Origin: Candidatus Marsarchaeota G1 archaeon BE_D
Lineage (GTDB): Archaea > Thermoproteota > Thermoprotei_A > Marsarchaeales > Marsarchaeaceae
Length of the DNA stretch: 64,000 bases
Direction of reading: 5' to 3'
Assembly (NCBI GenBank): GCA_003019595.1
Contig: NEXD01000001.1
Span: 43,698 to 107,697, forward strand
Position numbers and translations under genes: made by a program
The notes under the pieces: model-generated
Database searches by the model: none
The model's input: the letters and a program-made list of their open reading frames with translations, nothing else
Told to the model about the DNA's origin: nothing
Shown here: piece after piece, positions 28,747 to 38,240 of the stretch
Layout: each line of letters opens with the position of its first letter
How positions within the stretch are numbered: position 1 is the stretch's first letter

Positions 28747-29503
28747 CCCTAGGAGCTAAGAGAAAGGTCAGCTGAACATCATTTGGAATCTTATAATCGA
28801 GCTTCAAAGGCGCATTTGTTGAAAAACCAAGCGTGGCAGATACCGCATCGTCAGCCACCGAGGTGAGATATTCTAAATATTTGATACCGTATGAGGCCTT
28901 AACCTTCTTATCACCTTTTATTTCATATTCAAGCAAATAACCACTTTCTTTTGTAAACTCTAATGAAACACTACCTCGGCTACTTTTTGCCTTTATATAA
29001 AACACGTTCTTTTCTGCCTCAAATATTGCATAGTCGCTAATCGTTCCTATATCCTTTATAGCCTCTTTTAGCGCCGTTGGAATTATTACAGCGTTTACTT
29101 CAATTGGAAGTTTTGGCATGGCCGGTGTGTTTTCGCTAAGCTCAATCAGGTTTATCAAAAATTCACGCTTGATTTGCCCTATAAACTTCAGACTTAAAAC
29201 ATTACTCTTTTCTTCGTATGATATACTTAATTTATCATTTTTTGAAGCTCTTTTTAATACATTGTTGATATCGTCAAGCCTAATCCCAAGATTTGTTTCT
29301 TCCATTACAGTATAGGTTTCAAATGCATCACTCGGTATAAAAAGGTCTACCATGGCGAGGTGTGCGCTATCCATGGCTCTTGCGTGAACCCCATCTTTTT
29401 TAAATGTAAGTAAGATTTCATCTACGATTTTTGCGACGCCCGTAAAAACTGTAGACCAACCTTTAGCCTCTGGAAAAATTGCTTCTATCAAAGTGATCGC
29501 CAA
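28733..29503 (-). CDS. pcn: DNA polymerase sliding clamp (PCNA)
   Basis: GVHARAMDSAHLAMVDLFIP, LGIRLDDINNVLKRA, KYLEYL, PLKLDYKI...LTFLLAPR. Confidence 0.95.
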   Translation of the reverse strand: MAITLIEAIFPEAKGWSTVFTGVAKIVDEILLTFKKDGVHARAMDSAHLAMVDLFIPSDAFETYTVMEETNLGIRLDDINNVLKRASKNDKLSISYEEKSNVLSLKFIGQIKREFLINLIELSENTPAMPKLPIEVNAVIIPTALKEAIKDIGTISDYAIFEAEKNVFYIKAKSSRGSVSLEFTKESGYLLEYEIKGDKKVKASYGIKYLEYLTSVADDAVSATLGFSTNAPLKLDYKIPNDVQLTFLLAPRGDEE

Positions 29504-29540
29504 AAGCCTTTATTAAAACAGCTATTTAGACTTTTTCTCT

Positions 29541-29873
29541 CTAATCATACTCTCTCCAAACATTTCCACAATTCACACATTTAAAAAAACGCGTTGAAGC
29601 TTCATCTGCTGCTCTAGTCTGTTGCATCCACCAATAAGCCTCAGCATTACCGCATTTTGGACAAATTACACGCGTTTTAGGCAACGTTTCAGTGTCTGCA
29701 CTACTACTATCTATGATTTTTGCTTGCTTCTCTTGTTGCCGGGGTTTATTGTTAAGTAGCCCACTTTTAACATTTTCTTCTGAAATTTTTCCGCACGTCG
29801 TACAAAAGTACACGATTTTGTCTTTTTGTCTTTGAATTCTAAGCAGTTTACCACAGTTAGGGCAAAACTTCAT
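29541..29873 (-). CDS. tfs: Transcription factor S
   Basis: FCPNCGKLL ribbon plus C-terminal CPKCGNAEAYWWMQQTRAADEASTRFFKCVNCGNVWREYD. Confidence 0.95.
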   Translation of the reverse strand: MKFCPNCGKLLRIQRQKDKIVYFCTTCGKISEENVKSGLLNNKPRQQEKQAKIIDSSSADTETLPKTRVICPKCGNAEAYWWMQQTRAADEASTRFFKCVNCGNVWREYD

Positions 29874-30248
29874 CTAAATTTTTCCCTCCCCCTTAATTTT
29901 CCCTATCAAGAAATTAAGGGTTGCTATAAAAGCGTCTGAATCTAATCGCTCGCTCTCAAAACGAACAAAAATACTCCTAAGATCTTCTAATGTTATTAAA
30001 TTGTTTAGATAGGCATAGCCAACAATGGCTTCATAAATGTCCGCAAGTTTGTGTTTTGATCGTCTATGAATATCTGAAAGCCCAACTTGTCGAAGGGCAT
30101 TTGCAAGAACCGTGTTCTTTACCCTTACGCTTTTCGGTTTTCCTTTATCAATTGAGTGTAGCGTCGCAGCAGCATTTAGTAAAGCATCACCGACAATAGA
30201 ATACTTTTTATCATCAAGTACTATTCGTATCAAGTCGTTATAATTCAT
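29874..30248 (-). CDS. RNase III-like domain protein
   Basis: GDALLNAAATLHSI...VKNTVLANALRQVGL...KHKLADIYEAIVGYAYL, RNase III-like helices and acidic residues. Confidence 0.6.
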   Translation of the reverse strand: MNYNDLIRIVLDDKKYSIVGDALLNAAATLHSIDKGKPKSVRVKNTVLANALRQVGLSDIHRRSKHKLADIYEAIVGYAYLNNLITLEDLRSIFVRFESERLDSDAFIATLNFLIGKIKGEGKI

Positions 30249-30501
30249 TTAAAAAGCCCTTTAGTGAAGCTGAAAGCGATTTGGCAGCGATTATGAGCGC
30301 ATCTTTCGGAGTTACCGAACCGTCCGTTCTAAGCTGTAAAAGCACTTCTTTCGATAGAGGATGAGGAATACGGTAACCCGCAAAAATTACACCCTTTAAC
30401 CTCCGTAATTCTTGGCACAACATGTTTGCGAGAGTGTGATCTTCGCCTTTTAAAACAAACTCTGAAAAGTTTTCGCCAAATTTGTTTTCAACTATTTCCA
30501 T
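30238..30501 (-). CDS. rpoL: RNA polymerase subunit Rpo11 (RpoL)
   Basis: FVLKGEDHTLANMLCQELRRLKGVIFAGYRIPHPL. Confidence 0.93.
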   Translation of the reverse strand: MEIVENKFGENFSEFVLKGEDHTLANMLCQELRRLKGVIFAGYRIPHPLSKEVLLQLRTDGSVTPKDALIIAAKSLSASLKGFLNEL

Positions 30502-31099
30502 CGAGTTTCATCTCTTTTTGAGGTCGAATCTTTATATTTTGTTTAAAAATATAATTTGAGCTTAACTTTCTAACATTGAGTGTTTTACAATTAGGACAAA
30601 CCAATTTCTGGCCAACAAGATAAAGGGTGTGTCCACATTCGACACAGCTAGCCATTATTACACCTAGTTCATCTTTATCCGTCGAAAGAATAAATGGGGG
30701 TTTTTGACTAACAACTTTTGCTAAAACAAGATCGGAGGGTACGAGAAGCTTTTCTAAGTTTTCAACTCTTTGAGTGGAAACTAGAGAAACGGGGAGGAGA
30801 CCTATGAATGGAGGTTTAAACTCCTGATAAAGTGAATAACCATTAAGAGAATAAATTTCAAGAGTGGCTATTTTTGGTTTTACCTCGATAACCACTGCAA
30901 AAACAGTGTCACCTTTTTTAGGAAGCTTGGGTTTTTCTGTAAGCTTTTCGACTTTTATTGTGTGTGTTATTTTGTTTTTGACAACTTTTCCAGTGACAAG
31001 TGATCTTAACACTCCATCGTCTTCGTAAATATTATCTTGAGAAATATACTCTTCAACAACGCCTACAGCTTCTCCTGGTACAACGATCTCTTCAGTCAT
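30488..31099 (-). CDS. Exosome subunit Csl4
   Basis: VVPGEAVGVVEEYISQDNIYEDDG, S1-like middle, C-terminal zinc ribbon CVECGHTLYLVGQKLVCPNC. Confidence 0.9.
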   Translation of the reverse strand: MTEEIVVPGEAVGVVEEYISQDNIYEDDGVLRSLVTGKVVKNKITHTIKVEKLTEKPKLPKKGDTVFAVVIEVKPKIATLEIYSLNGYSLYQEFKPPFIGLLPVSLVSTQRVENLEKLLVPSDLVLAKVVSQKPPFILSTDKDELGVIMASCVECGHTLYLVGQKLVCPNCKTLNVRKLSSNYIFKQNIKIRPQKEMKLDGNS

Positions 31100-32124
31100 T
31101 GCAACATAACTACACCTCTTTCTGCGCTTAAACCACTTGCAAAGAGTCTAAAAACTTCTCTTGCCTCAAATATAGGTATAGGAGATCTGTCAAAATCGTC
31201 TGTCGCAAGCCTAGTACAAGCCAAAGTCAGTACAACCTCATAACCTAATTCCTTTAGTTGCATAAGAAACGAATCCGTTATTACGTCTATTTTAAAAACG
31301 TCTATATGGCATCCCGGTTTTCTTTTGGAAATAAAGGAGACAATTCTTTCCGATAGGTTGGGGGCGTGCTGTCCAGGAAGATTTGAGTCAACGAGCGCTA
31401 TTTTTTTCGCTTGCATCAAGCGAAACGCGGCAAAGCACCTTATCCTATGTATTTTTTCTATAATCCTTTTATCTATCTCTTCAACATATTCCCTAAAAGG
31501 ATCGATGTGAATTACTGGCTTGTTTACCGATAGTGCTAGTCCTAATGCGTGAAACTCTCCGCCTGCAACTATTATGTGTGCGTCAACCAAATTGTCTATT
31601 CTTAAACCAGCATAATAATCGCAGCCAACGACCTGTCCCTTAAATTGTCCACGTTTTCCGGGTTCACCTAAGTAAACGATTTTACCTTTGTTCTCAAGGA
31701 ATTGGGACAGATCTTTAAGAAGTTTAATATGTTGAATTGACGCCTCAAGACCAATCTTTTTGTATTTAGTCAAAAAAGAATCCAACTTCTGTAAAATAGA
31801 TTCAGAAAGTTTCCTGTTACTATAAGCCGGTATATACAAAATAGGGTAATCGCTTTCTAAGAAGCCTGTGTGACCAAAGTGTACGACTGCGTCAAACTCT
31901 TTTAGTGTAGTAAAAACATCACAAGCTCCAAATCTGCCTCTCCCTTCTATAAAAATCTTCGCTTGAGTATTTAGTTCTAAATAAGTTCTAATGTGCGGCA
32001 TATAATAAGCTAAGCCTGGCGCATATTGTAATAAAACTCTTTGAAATCGATTAGTCTTTATCCATTCTACTACTCTTTCTAATTCAAAGTCGTATTCACT
32101 GGCGATTATCTGTTGAATTTCCAT
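31096..32124 (-). CDS. dph2: Diphthamide synthase subunit Dph2
   Basis: RVLLQYAPGL, VHFGHTGFL, LACTRLATDDFDRSPIPIFEAREV. Confidence 0.9.
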   Translation of the reverse strand: MEIQQIIASEYDFELERVVEWIKTNRFQRVLLQYAPGLAYYMPHIRTYLELNTQAKIFIEGRGRFGACDVFTTLKEFDAVVHFGHTGFLESDYPILYIPAYSNRKLSESILQKLDSFLTKYKKIGLEASIQHIKLLKDLSQFLENKGKIVYLGEPGKRGQFKGQVVGCDYYAGLRIDNLVDAHIIVAGGEFHALGLALSVNKPVIHIDPFREYVEEIDKRIIEKIHRIRCFAAFRLMQAKKIALVDSNLPGQHAPNLSERIVSFISKRKPGCHIDVFKIDVITDSFLMQLKELGYEVVLTLACTRLATDDFDRSPIPIFEAREVFRLFASGLSAERGVVMLQ

Positions 32125-32644
32125 TATTAACGCCGTCTTTTTTCATGTTTTTCTTAAGCATAATTGTTGAAGGTAGAGGAAATTTGGCTTGAGCGATTTT
32201 TAAAGCCCTTTTAGCAACACTCAATCCTTGTTCATTAACAAAAACTGAAAAGACGACGTCGCCTTTTTTGACCCTGATAGCTAAACCAGTAGGTTTTCCA
32301 AACGACAATCGCATACCTTGTTGCATACGGTCAGCTCCCGCAAAAGCCATCATCCTGTTTTCTCTCAATACTTGATGTGGATATTTGCGAACTTTGAAAA
32401 AGTAGTTTTCTTCACCTAAGCTAGAAAGAGTTTTATGAATGGCCATTCTTGCTGATTCGAGAGAATTATGTCTAACTTGTCCCCTTTCGTCCACTACAAA
32501 ATCAAGCTGGTACTCGAATTTTGCTTTAGAATTACCGAAATCAAATTTGGTTATTTTCGGATTAGGAACACCAGCTATATACTCTTTTCTTGTATAGGGT
32601 GGTGTGTCTATTCTCCGATAACACCTTGCTGGTCTTAAAGGCAT
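32096..32644 (-). CDS. rpl10e: Ribosomal protein uL16 (archaeal L10e)
   Basis: MPLRPARCYRRIDTPPYTRKEYIAGVPNPKI. Confidence 0.95.
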   Translation of the reverse strand: MPLRPARCYRRIDTPPYTRKEYIAGVPNPKITKFDFGNSKAKFEYQLDFVVDERGQVRHNSLESARMAIHKTLSSLGEENYFFKVRKYPHQVLRENRMMAFAGADRMQQGMRLSFGKPTGLAIRVKKGDVVFSVFVNEQGLSVAKRALKIAQAKFPLPSTIMLKKNMKKDGVNNGNSTDNRQ

Positions 32645-32924
32645 TTTTTGCCAGTTTACTTCTTTTTCGGAATAATTTAGGTATTTCTATCATAATCGTA
32701 ATTTGGTGACTAAATAATTCAACGAGAGTAAAAAATATATTGGCCATATAATGGAAAAGTAGGTCTTAAAGTAGCTCTTTATGTCTACGATATAATAAAT
32801 ATAACCTCTATACAAATTGTGTCCAGATAAGCCTTCATTCATGTTACCTTCACTTGGCGTACCAATTCACGAATAGTTTCTGGAAATCTAAGCGTTTTCT
32901 TGAGTGTAAGCTTGTTATTCGGTC

Positions 32925-33440
32925 TTTTGAGGCGGCCGAAGATTCAACAAAGCTTCTTAAAAGTTTGGTGAACATGGTTTTTGAACTTTGTTCGGATTAT
33001 AGCACCACGGTACTAGACCTCTGTCTCTGAGCACAACACAAGATTGCCAAAGTAAATTCTTCTCACTCTTCGAAGAATTTGAGTTTTTTGTAGTGGGCAT
33101 AAGCGAAACCCCAAACTAGATTGACCACTTGGTTAAGCATCTACCGCAACCCAAACACGTGGTCTATCGCCACACTTTGTAATAATTGAATACTCCTGAG
33201 CTTTTGGTGAAAAATTCAGTTTCTTCTTCACCTTCTTCTAATTCTCCACACTCACCTCAATACTCAAAGTTTTTAAAAAGGTTTTTGAGTGTCCAAAAGC
33301 GTTGAGGCCACTTGAACTCGAACCTTTTCTCACGAATTTAAATTTTTAAGTGTGATGGATTCCACGCTTACCAATTCAAAACAGCAGTGTCCGTCATAAA
33401 CCTCATCTAAACATAGTCTCTATATACAAAAGGCGACTTT
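32925..33440 (-). mobile_element. Decayed IS/transposase remnant, copy B (mosaic)
   Basis: 32944-33087 matches copy C 37707-37850; 33067 onward matches copy A. Confidence 0.7.
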
Positions 33441-33577
33441 ATTGACCAATATTTTGATGAAAATAAAAATTTTAAACGAACTATAGATAAGCCTTAAAAA
33501 GGAAACATTTTTGCATAGCGATTTGTTGTTTGTTTATTTATTGAAAAGCTTTAAGTCAAACTATCTTCAAAGTTTAC

Positions 33578-34420
33578 ATGAATTCAATGAGTACAAAAAT
33601 TGGTATCGTCTTTAAACCAATGGAAGAAGCCAAACGTGCGTCTGAAGATTTTGCAAAGCTAATCTTATCAAAGCAAAAAGTTGAATTACTAGGTCCATTC
33701 TGCATAACGGATTTAAAAGTGGGGGATCTAGATCTATGTGATGCAATTTTTACATTCGGTGGAGATGGAACAATATTAAAGACGGCAAGAATCTTAAACT
33801 CAGCGAAACCTGTTTTGGTGGGAGTGAATTATGGGAGGCTTGGTTTTTTAGCTGAAGTTAGTCCTCCATTAATAGAAAACGTCTTAAATGACATTCTTAC
33901 TGGTCACTTTCCGTATTATACGATACCAAGGATAATTGGAAGACTATACAGCGAAAAAGAAAGTGCTGTAAGTCCCCCAGCGCTCAACGAATTTTTCTTT
34001 GCGGCGGATGTTACCGGTAGACTGATCACCCTTAAAATAGTGATTCAAGACACAATGGTTTATAAAGGTCGAATGGACGGATTAATAGTATCTACAGCTA
34101 TGGGTTCAACAGCGTATTCTCTTTCTGCAGGCGGTCCTGTTGTCGATCCAGAAGCTGAGGTCACTGTTTTAACGCATATAGCACCAATAAATATCGCCCT
34201 CAGACCTATTGTCGTTAATAAAAGCAAAAAAATTAGTATTATCAATGTTGATACCAATAACATCAAAATGATAATAGATGGTATGCATTGGAGAGAGTTA
34301 TTGCCAGGAGAACATTTAGAAATTTCTGAATTCGAAATTCCAATAAAACTTTATCGCGCCCAACACGATCTTCTAACGAAACTTTTTGAAAAAAGACTAA
34401 TGCTTGAGCGTAAACTCTAA
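33578..34420 (+). CDS. nadK: NAD kinase
   Basis: TFGGDGTILKTAR, NYGRLGFLAEV, DGLIVSTAMGSTAYSLSAGGPVVDPE. Confidence 0.95.
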   Translation: MNSMSTKIGIVFKPMEEAKRASEDFAKLILSKQKVELLGPFCITDLKVGDLDLCDAIFTFGGDGTILKTARILNSAKPVLVGVNYGRLGFLAEVSPPLIENVLNDILTGHFPYYTIPRIIGRLYSEKESAVSPPALNEFFFAADVTGRLITLKIVIQDTMVYKGRMDGLIVSTAMGSTAYSLSAGGPVVDPEAEVTVLTHIAPINIALRPIVVNKSKKISIINVDTNNIKMIIDGMHWRELLPGEHLEISEFEIPIKLYRAQHDLLTKLFEKRLMLERKL

Positions 34421-34450
34421 ATTTTATTATAAAAAAGTATATCGTCGTAT

Positions 34451-34960
34451 ATGAGAAAAGACGAAATGATGAAAAAATCACACGTTTTGGTTCTAGACAC
34501 ACCTGCGATAATAAAGGGATATTTGCAACCAACTTTCAATTACACAACACAATTAGTTATAAATGAAATAAATCGAATAGCGGACTTTGATCCTTCTTAT
34601 TTAATGGCTTTAGTAGAAGTTTTAGAATTTGATAAAGACTCATTCAACCAAGTAAAAAAAGTCGCCATTGATTCGGGTGATTTTTGGGTTCTTTCATATA
34701 CTGATCTATCCGTTCTTGCATTAGCAAATCAGTTAAAGCAACAGGGATTTTTTACCTCAGTTGCTTCTGATGATTACGCACTTTTAAATGTTGCAAATTT
34801 TCTTGGTCTAAACGCGTTGATGGTGACCAATAAAAAACCCGATTTTAGACTAATAAAATGGCGTTGGTATTGCCCAGTTTGTGGTTATAAAAAAACTCTT
34901 GGGCTAAAAGTGTGTCCGGAATGCGGCTCCCCATTAAAAAGATCTCCGTGTAAATTGTAA
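34451..34960 (+). CDS. nob1: rRNA maturation endonuclease Nob1 (PIN + zinc ribbon)
   Basis: VLDTPAIIKGY PIN start, SDDYALLNVANFLGL, C-terminal WYCPVCGYKKTLGLKVCPECGSPL. Confidence 0.88.
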   Translation: MRKDEMMKKSHVLVLDTPAIIKGYLQPTFNYTTQLVINEINRIADFDPSYLMALVEVLEFDKDSFNQVKKVAIDSGDFWVLSYTDLSVLALANQLKQQGFFTSVASDDYALLNVANFLGLNALMVTNKKPDFRLIKWRWYCPVCGYKKTLGLKVCPECGSPLKRSPCKL

Positions 34961-34961
34961 A

Positions 34962-36098
34962 ATGATTCGTTATTTACTCGAATTCGGTAATAATAAGAAG
35001 TTGTCATTGGCAGAAGGTCTTAGTTACATTGAAAAAAATGGAATTAACAATTTCGAAATAAATAAAAATTACTTAATTTTTTTGGCAGACAAAGAACCCA
35101 TCGTCACTTTTGGTTCAATTCTTCGTATTGCGAGATATTTGTGCGCGTTTGATGAAATCGAATCTGTTTTTGAAAAAGAATTTGGTTTTTCTGAAAAAAT
35201 AATTTGGTCAATTTATCCACTAGACTCTATTAAACATGGTTACACTGATCTTTATAATAAAATAAAGTTCAAGTTCAAAACGCTTAGCAAAAAGAGCGTG
35301 TATGTTTCACCTTTGTCATTCGTCGATGACGAAAAGTTAAGTGTAACACGCGGTTTAAGAAAGAGATTAGACAAAAATGGAATAGAAATAGTAGTCACAA
35401 AGAGTGATAAAATTTTACTATGGCAAACACTTCATTATTTGGAACTAAACAATTTTAGAAAGAGAGATTTTTTCCGTCCCTATAAAAGACCAGAGATAAG
35501 TATACCACCTTCACTTGCAAGGACGATGATAAATCTTGCGCAACCTCGAATAGGTAGTAAACTATTAGATCCTTTTTGCGGTACGGGTACAATTCTACTC
35601 GAGGCGATTGACGAAAAACTAAACGTTTTCGGTGTAGATATCAATCCAAAAAATGTAAGTGGTAGCTTGTTAAACATCGCGTGGTTTAACAAAAAAAGCT
35701 TCCACAATGTTGTCTGTGGAGATTCTTTAAAACTCGACAGAATTTTTTCTTGCGAAATGTTTGATTGTATAGTTACAGAACCTCCTTTCGGACCCCCATT
35801 TAAAAAACCTCCAAAAAGACAATTTGTAGAAAAACTACGTAGCGAGTTAGAAACATTTTATCAAAAAGCTTTAGATTCAATGTCATGTGTACTAAAAAAG
35901 AACGGTAGAATAGTTATGACTTTTCCTTCTTGGAAAACTAGTGATAATGGAGTATACGATACAGGCATCTATTCAATTATACCTGAATCCTTAAGGATAG
36001 ACAACTCCTTCGAAAGCTATGGAATAAAGTATCCTATTAGGTGGTACAAACCCGATAATGTCATTCAAAGATTAATTGTCGTGTTTATTAAAAAATAG
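34962..36098 (+). CDS. tRNA (guanine-N2) methyltransferase, Trm-G10/Trm11 family
   Basis: LLDPFCGTGTILLEAI, VGDSLK-like motif, VTEPPFGPP. Confidence 0.88.
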   Translation: MIRYLLEFGNNKKLSLAEGLSYIEKNGINNFEINKNYLIFLADKEPIVTFGSILRIARYLCAFDEIESVFEKEFGFSEKIIWSIYPLDSIKHGYTDLYNKIKFKFKTLSKKSVYVSPLSFVDDEKLSVTRGLRKRLDKNGIEIVVTKSDKILLWQTLHYLELNNFRKRDFFRPYKRPEISIPPSLARTMINLAQPRIGSKLLDPFCGTGTILLEAIDEKLNVFGVDINPKNVSGSLLNIAWFNKKSFHNVVCGDSLKLDRIFSCEMFDCIVTEPPFGPPFKKPPKRQFVEKLRSELETFYQKALDSMSCVLKKNGRIVMTFPSWKTSDNGVYDTGIYSIIPESLRIDNSFESYGIKYPIRWYKPDNVIQRLIVVFIKK

Positions 36099-36222
36099 CG
36101 TTGTCGATGAGATGGTATCTTGACATGTGTTGATGAGAGTACAAAATATAAAGCTTTCATTCGCACACAATCAAAACGCCTACGAAAAACCTTTAAATTT
36201 GTATGGACGTAACTATTCTTTA

Positions 36223-36313
36223 GCCTCAGTCGTATAGCCAGGTCAAGTATCCCAGCCTCTCGATAGTCTCTAAGAGAGAGCTGGGGACCGGGGTTCAAAT
36301 CCCCGCTGAGGCA
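36223..36313 (+). tRNA. tRNA-Glu (CTC) with 16-nt intron at 37/38
   Basis: GCCTCAG...CTGAGGCA; CCAGC-CTCTCG[ATAGTCTCTAAGAGAG]A-GCTGG. Confidence 0.88.
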
Positions 36314-36318
36314 TCAAA

Positions 36319-36669
36319 GTGAAAGAAATGCACAAGTATAGAAAAACAACATCAACTTCTCATGCAAAATTAAGGGATATTGCTGTAAAAGAGTTAATAA
36401 AAGAAGGGTATTCTCCTTCGATGATTCAATTCGATGTACAAATTGACTCTAAAAGAGTGGATATTGTTGCGTTAGGTGAAATGCAAACGACCATAGAATG
36501 TAAAAGCTTTAAGCACACAAACGATTATACATCTCATCTAAAAACGACCTCAACTGGCAGAAAAATTTTGTGTCAACCCTTTTTCGATGTCGATGAGATG
36601 TGGCTTGTATACAAAACAAAAAAGAACAAATATATCGTGATTAAAGTTCCACGTCCAAAAGTAGAGTAG
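36319..36669 (+). CDS. PD-(D/E)XK nuclease-like protein
   Basis: HAKLRDIAVKELIKEG...VDIVALGEMQTTIECKSF (D...ExK). Confidence 0.65.
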   Translation: MKEMHKYRKTTSTSHAKLRDIAVKELIKEGYSPSMIQFDVQIDSKRVDIVALGEMQTTIECKSFKHTNDYTSHLKTTSTGRKILCQPFFDVDEMWLVYKTKKNKYIVIKVPRPKVE

Positions 36670-36737
36670 AAACGATTTTGTGTTAACACCGCTTTATCAA
36701 CAAAATTAATAAAGACGTTTTTCTATCAAAAAATTGA

Positions 36738-36839
36738 GCGGGGATGGCCGAGCTTGGCCAAAGGCGCGAGAGCGTAACTGCCGCGTGGCTTAGGACCTCG
36801 TGCGGAAGCGCTGCGTGGGTTCAAATCCCACTCCCCGCA
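36738..36839 (+). tRNA. tRNA-Leu (TAG) with non-canonical anticodon-stem intron
   Basis: GCGGGGA...TCCCCGCA. Removing about 17 nt at 36771-36787 restores CGAGG-CTTAGGA-CCTCG. Confidence 0.85.
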
Positions 36840-37007
36840 CTTTATATCGATCTTTTAACAAACTATTAAAAAACGCTGGTTTTGTTCAAAAACTTTCCAT
36901 ATCACAGCCCTATCATATTAACATTCGATGTGACTTGGTGTCTTCTAATTTTTAGAATTTTTTGCGATCTCTTTATGTACTTAACCTTAACGGATAAAAT
37001 CTTAAAG

Positions 37008-37099
37008 CGCCGGCGCGAGGATTCGAACCTCGGACCACTCGGTTTCTGCTTTTAGTAGATTAACAGCCGAGCGCTCTACCTAAACTGAGCTACGCCGGC
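37008..37099 (-). tRNA. tRNA-Asn (GTT) with 17-nt intron
   Basis: Reverse complement GCCGGCG...CGCCGGC; CTCGG-CTGTTA[17 nt]A-CCGAG. Confidence 0.88.
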
Positions 37100-37499
37100 G
37101 TCTTTAATACTTAAAGTGTGTGTTTATTTAAGTTTTATAGAAATTTGCTTGATGTTGTCTGCACACTCATGCGGGTAGTTTATGGTTTTAGCTAATGATC
37201 ACAATTCTTCATATTCTCAATATTAGGCAATCAGAGAAAGCGAACATGTCGATTATCCATTTCATGGTCATACTCTCGCTTTTAGTTTATCATAGCTAAA
37301 TAGTAGATTAAAATGTTATTAGGCGAGAAAGGACTTAAGCCGACAAGCGAGTTTTTACAAAGAAACCAAATTTATATAAAACGTAAAGTTTCTTTTAATC
37401 AAGGCAAGGTTTCATAACAAATTAATCGGCATCCGTTTACTAAAATGTACGTATCATCTAAGAGACTATAAATAAGCTAATATAAAATGAAAAAATGGC

Positions 37500-38240
37500 A
37501 TTTATACCAACAGGCGATCTTATCTTCTAATCAATATAAAGGTTTGACCGATAATATCGATCCTGCCTGGATAAGACTCCATTCGTGTCACCTCCAGCTT
37601 GTGAACCACTGCATAAAAAGCTTCAAAAAGCCGAGAAGGGGTGTGAATAGCGTTTTTTGGGTGTTGTGTAGAAGCTTCTTGTTCCTTGAGATGCCTAAAG
37701 AAGCGCTCAACAAAGCTTCTTAAAAGTTTGGTGAACATGGTTTTTGAACTTTGTTCGGATTATAGCACCACGGTACTAGACCTCTGTCTCTGAGCACAAC
37801 ACAAGATTGCCAAAGTAAATTCTTCTCACTCTTCGAAGAATTTGAGTTTTGTGTGGTTTGAGTGAACGAAACACCGAACCAAATGGGTTTTATAGTCTGT
37901 GCGTTCACCCCAACCCAAACATAAAGTGGTCGCCCGTCACGCTTCACCACTGTTTCGTCCACCGCTACGATTATTCTCGGGGTCAAAGCTCAGCTTCTGC
38001 TCAAACTGAGTCCACTCCTCAATCACTTTGAGGTTCAGAGAGCAAAGAAACTGGAGCTCTGAGACTCCAAAAGCGTTGAGTAGAACCGCAACAACCTTAA
38101 GTTCAAACCTCTTTTTGCCCTCATGAGTTTAAATTTATAAAGAACGTAAAGATGTGATGGGTACTACATTGAGCCACAAGATCAATGCCGTGGTACCCAC
38201 TGTTTAAGTCTTAATCCAGGTAGGATCACAAAATCTTACT
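37500..38240 (-). mobile_element. Decayed IS element with DDE transposase fragments, copy C (IS6/IS240-like)
   Basis: Minus-strand VAVDETVVKRDGRPLYVWVGVNAQT (37720-37986) and, in another frame, FVERFFRHLKEQ (37520-37738). Confidence 0.75.

Noticed and set aside
37849-38031. Plus-strand 60-aa ORF
   Set aside because: Antisense to the DDE transposase fragment on the minus strand.
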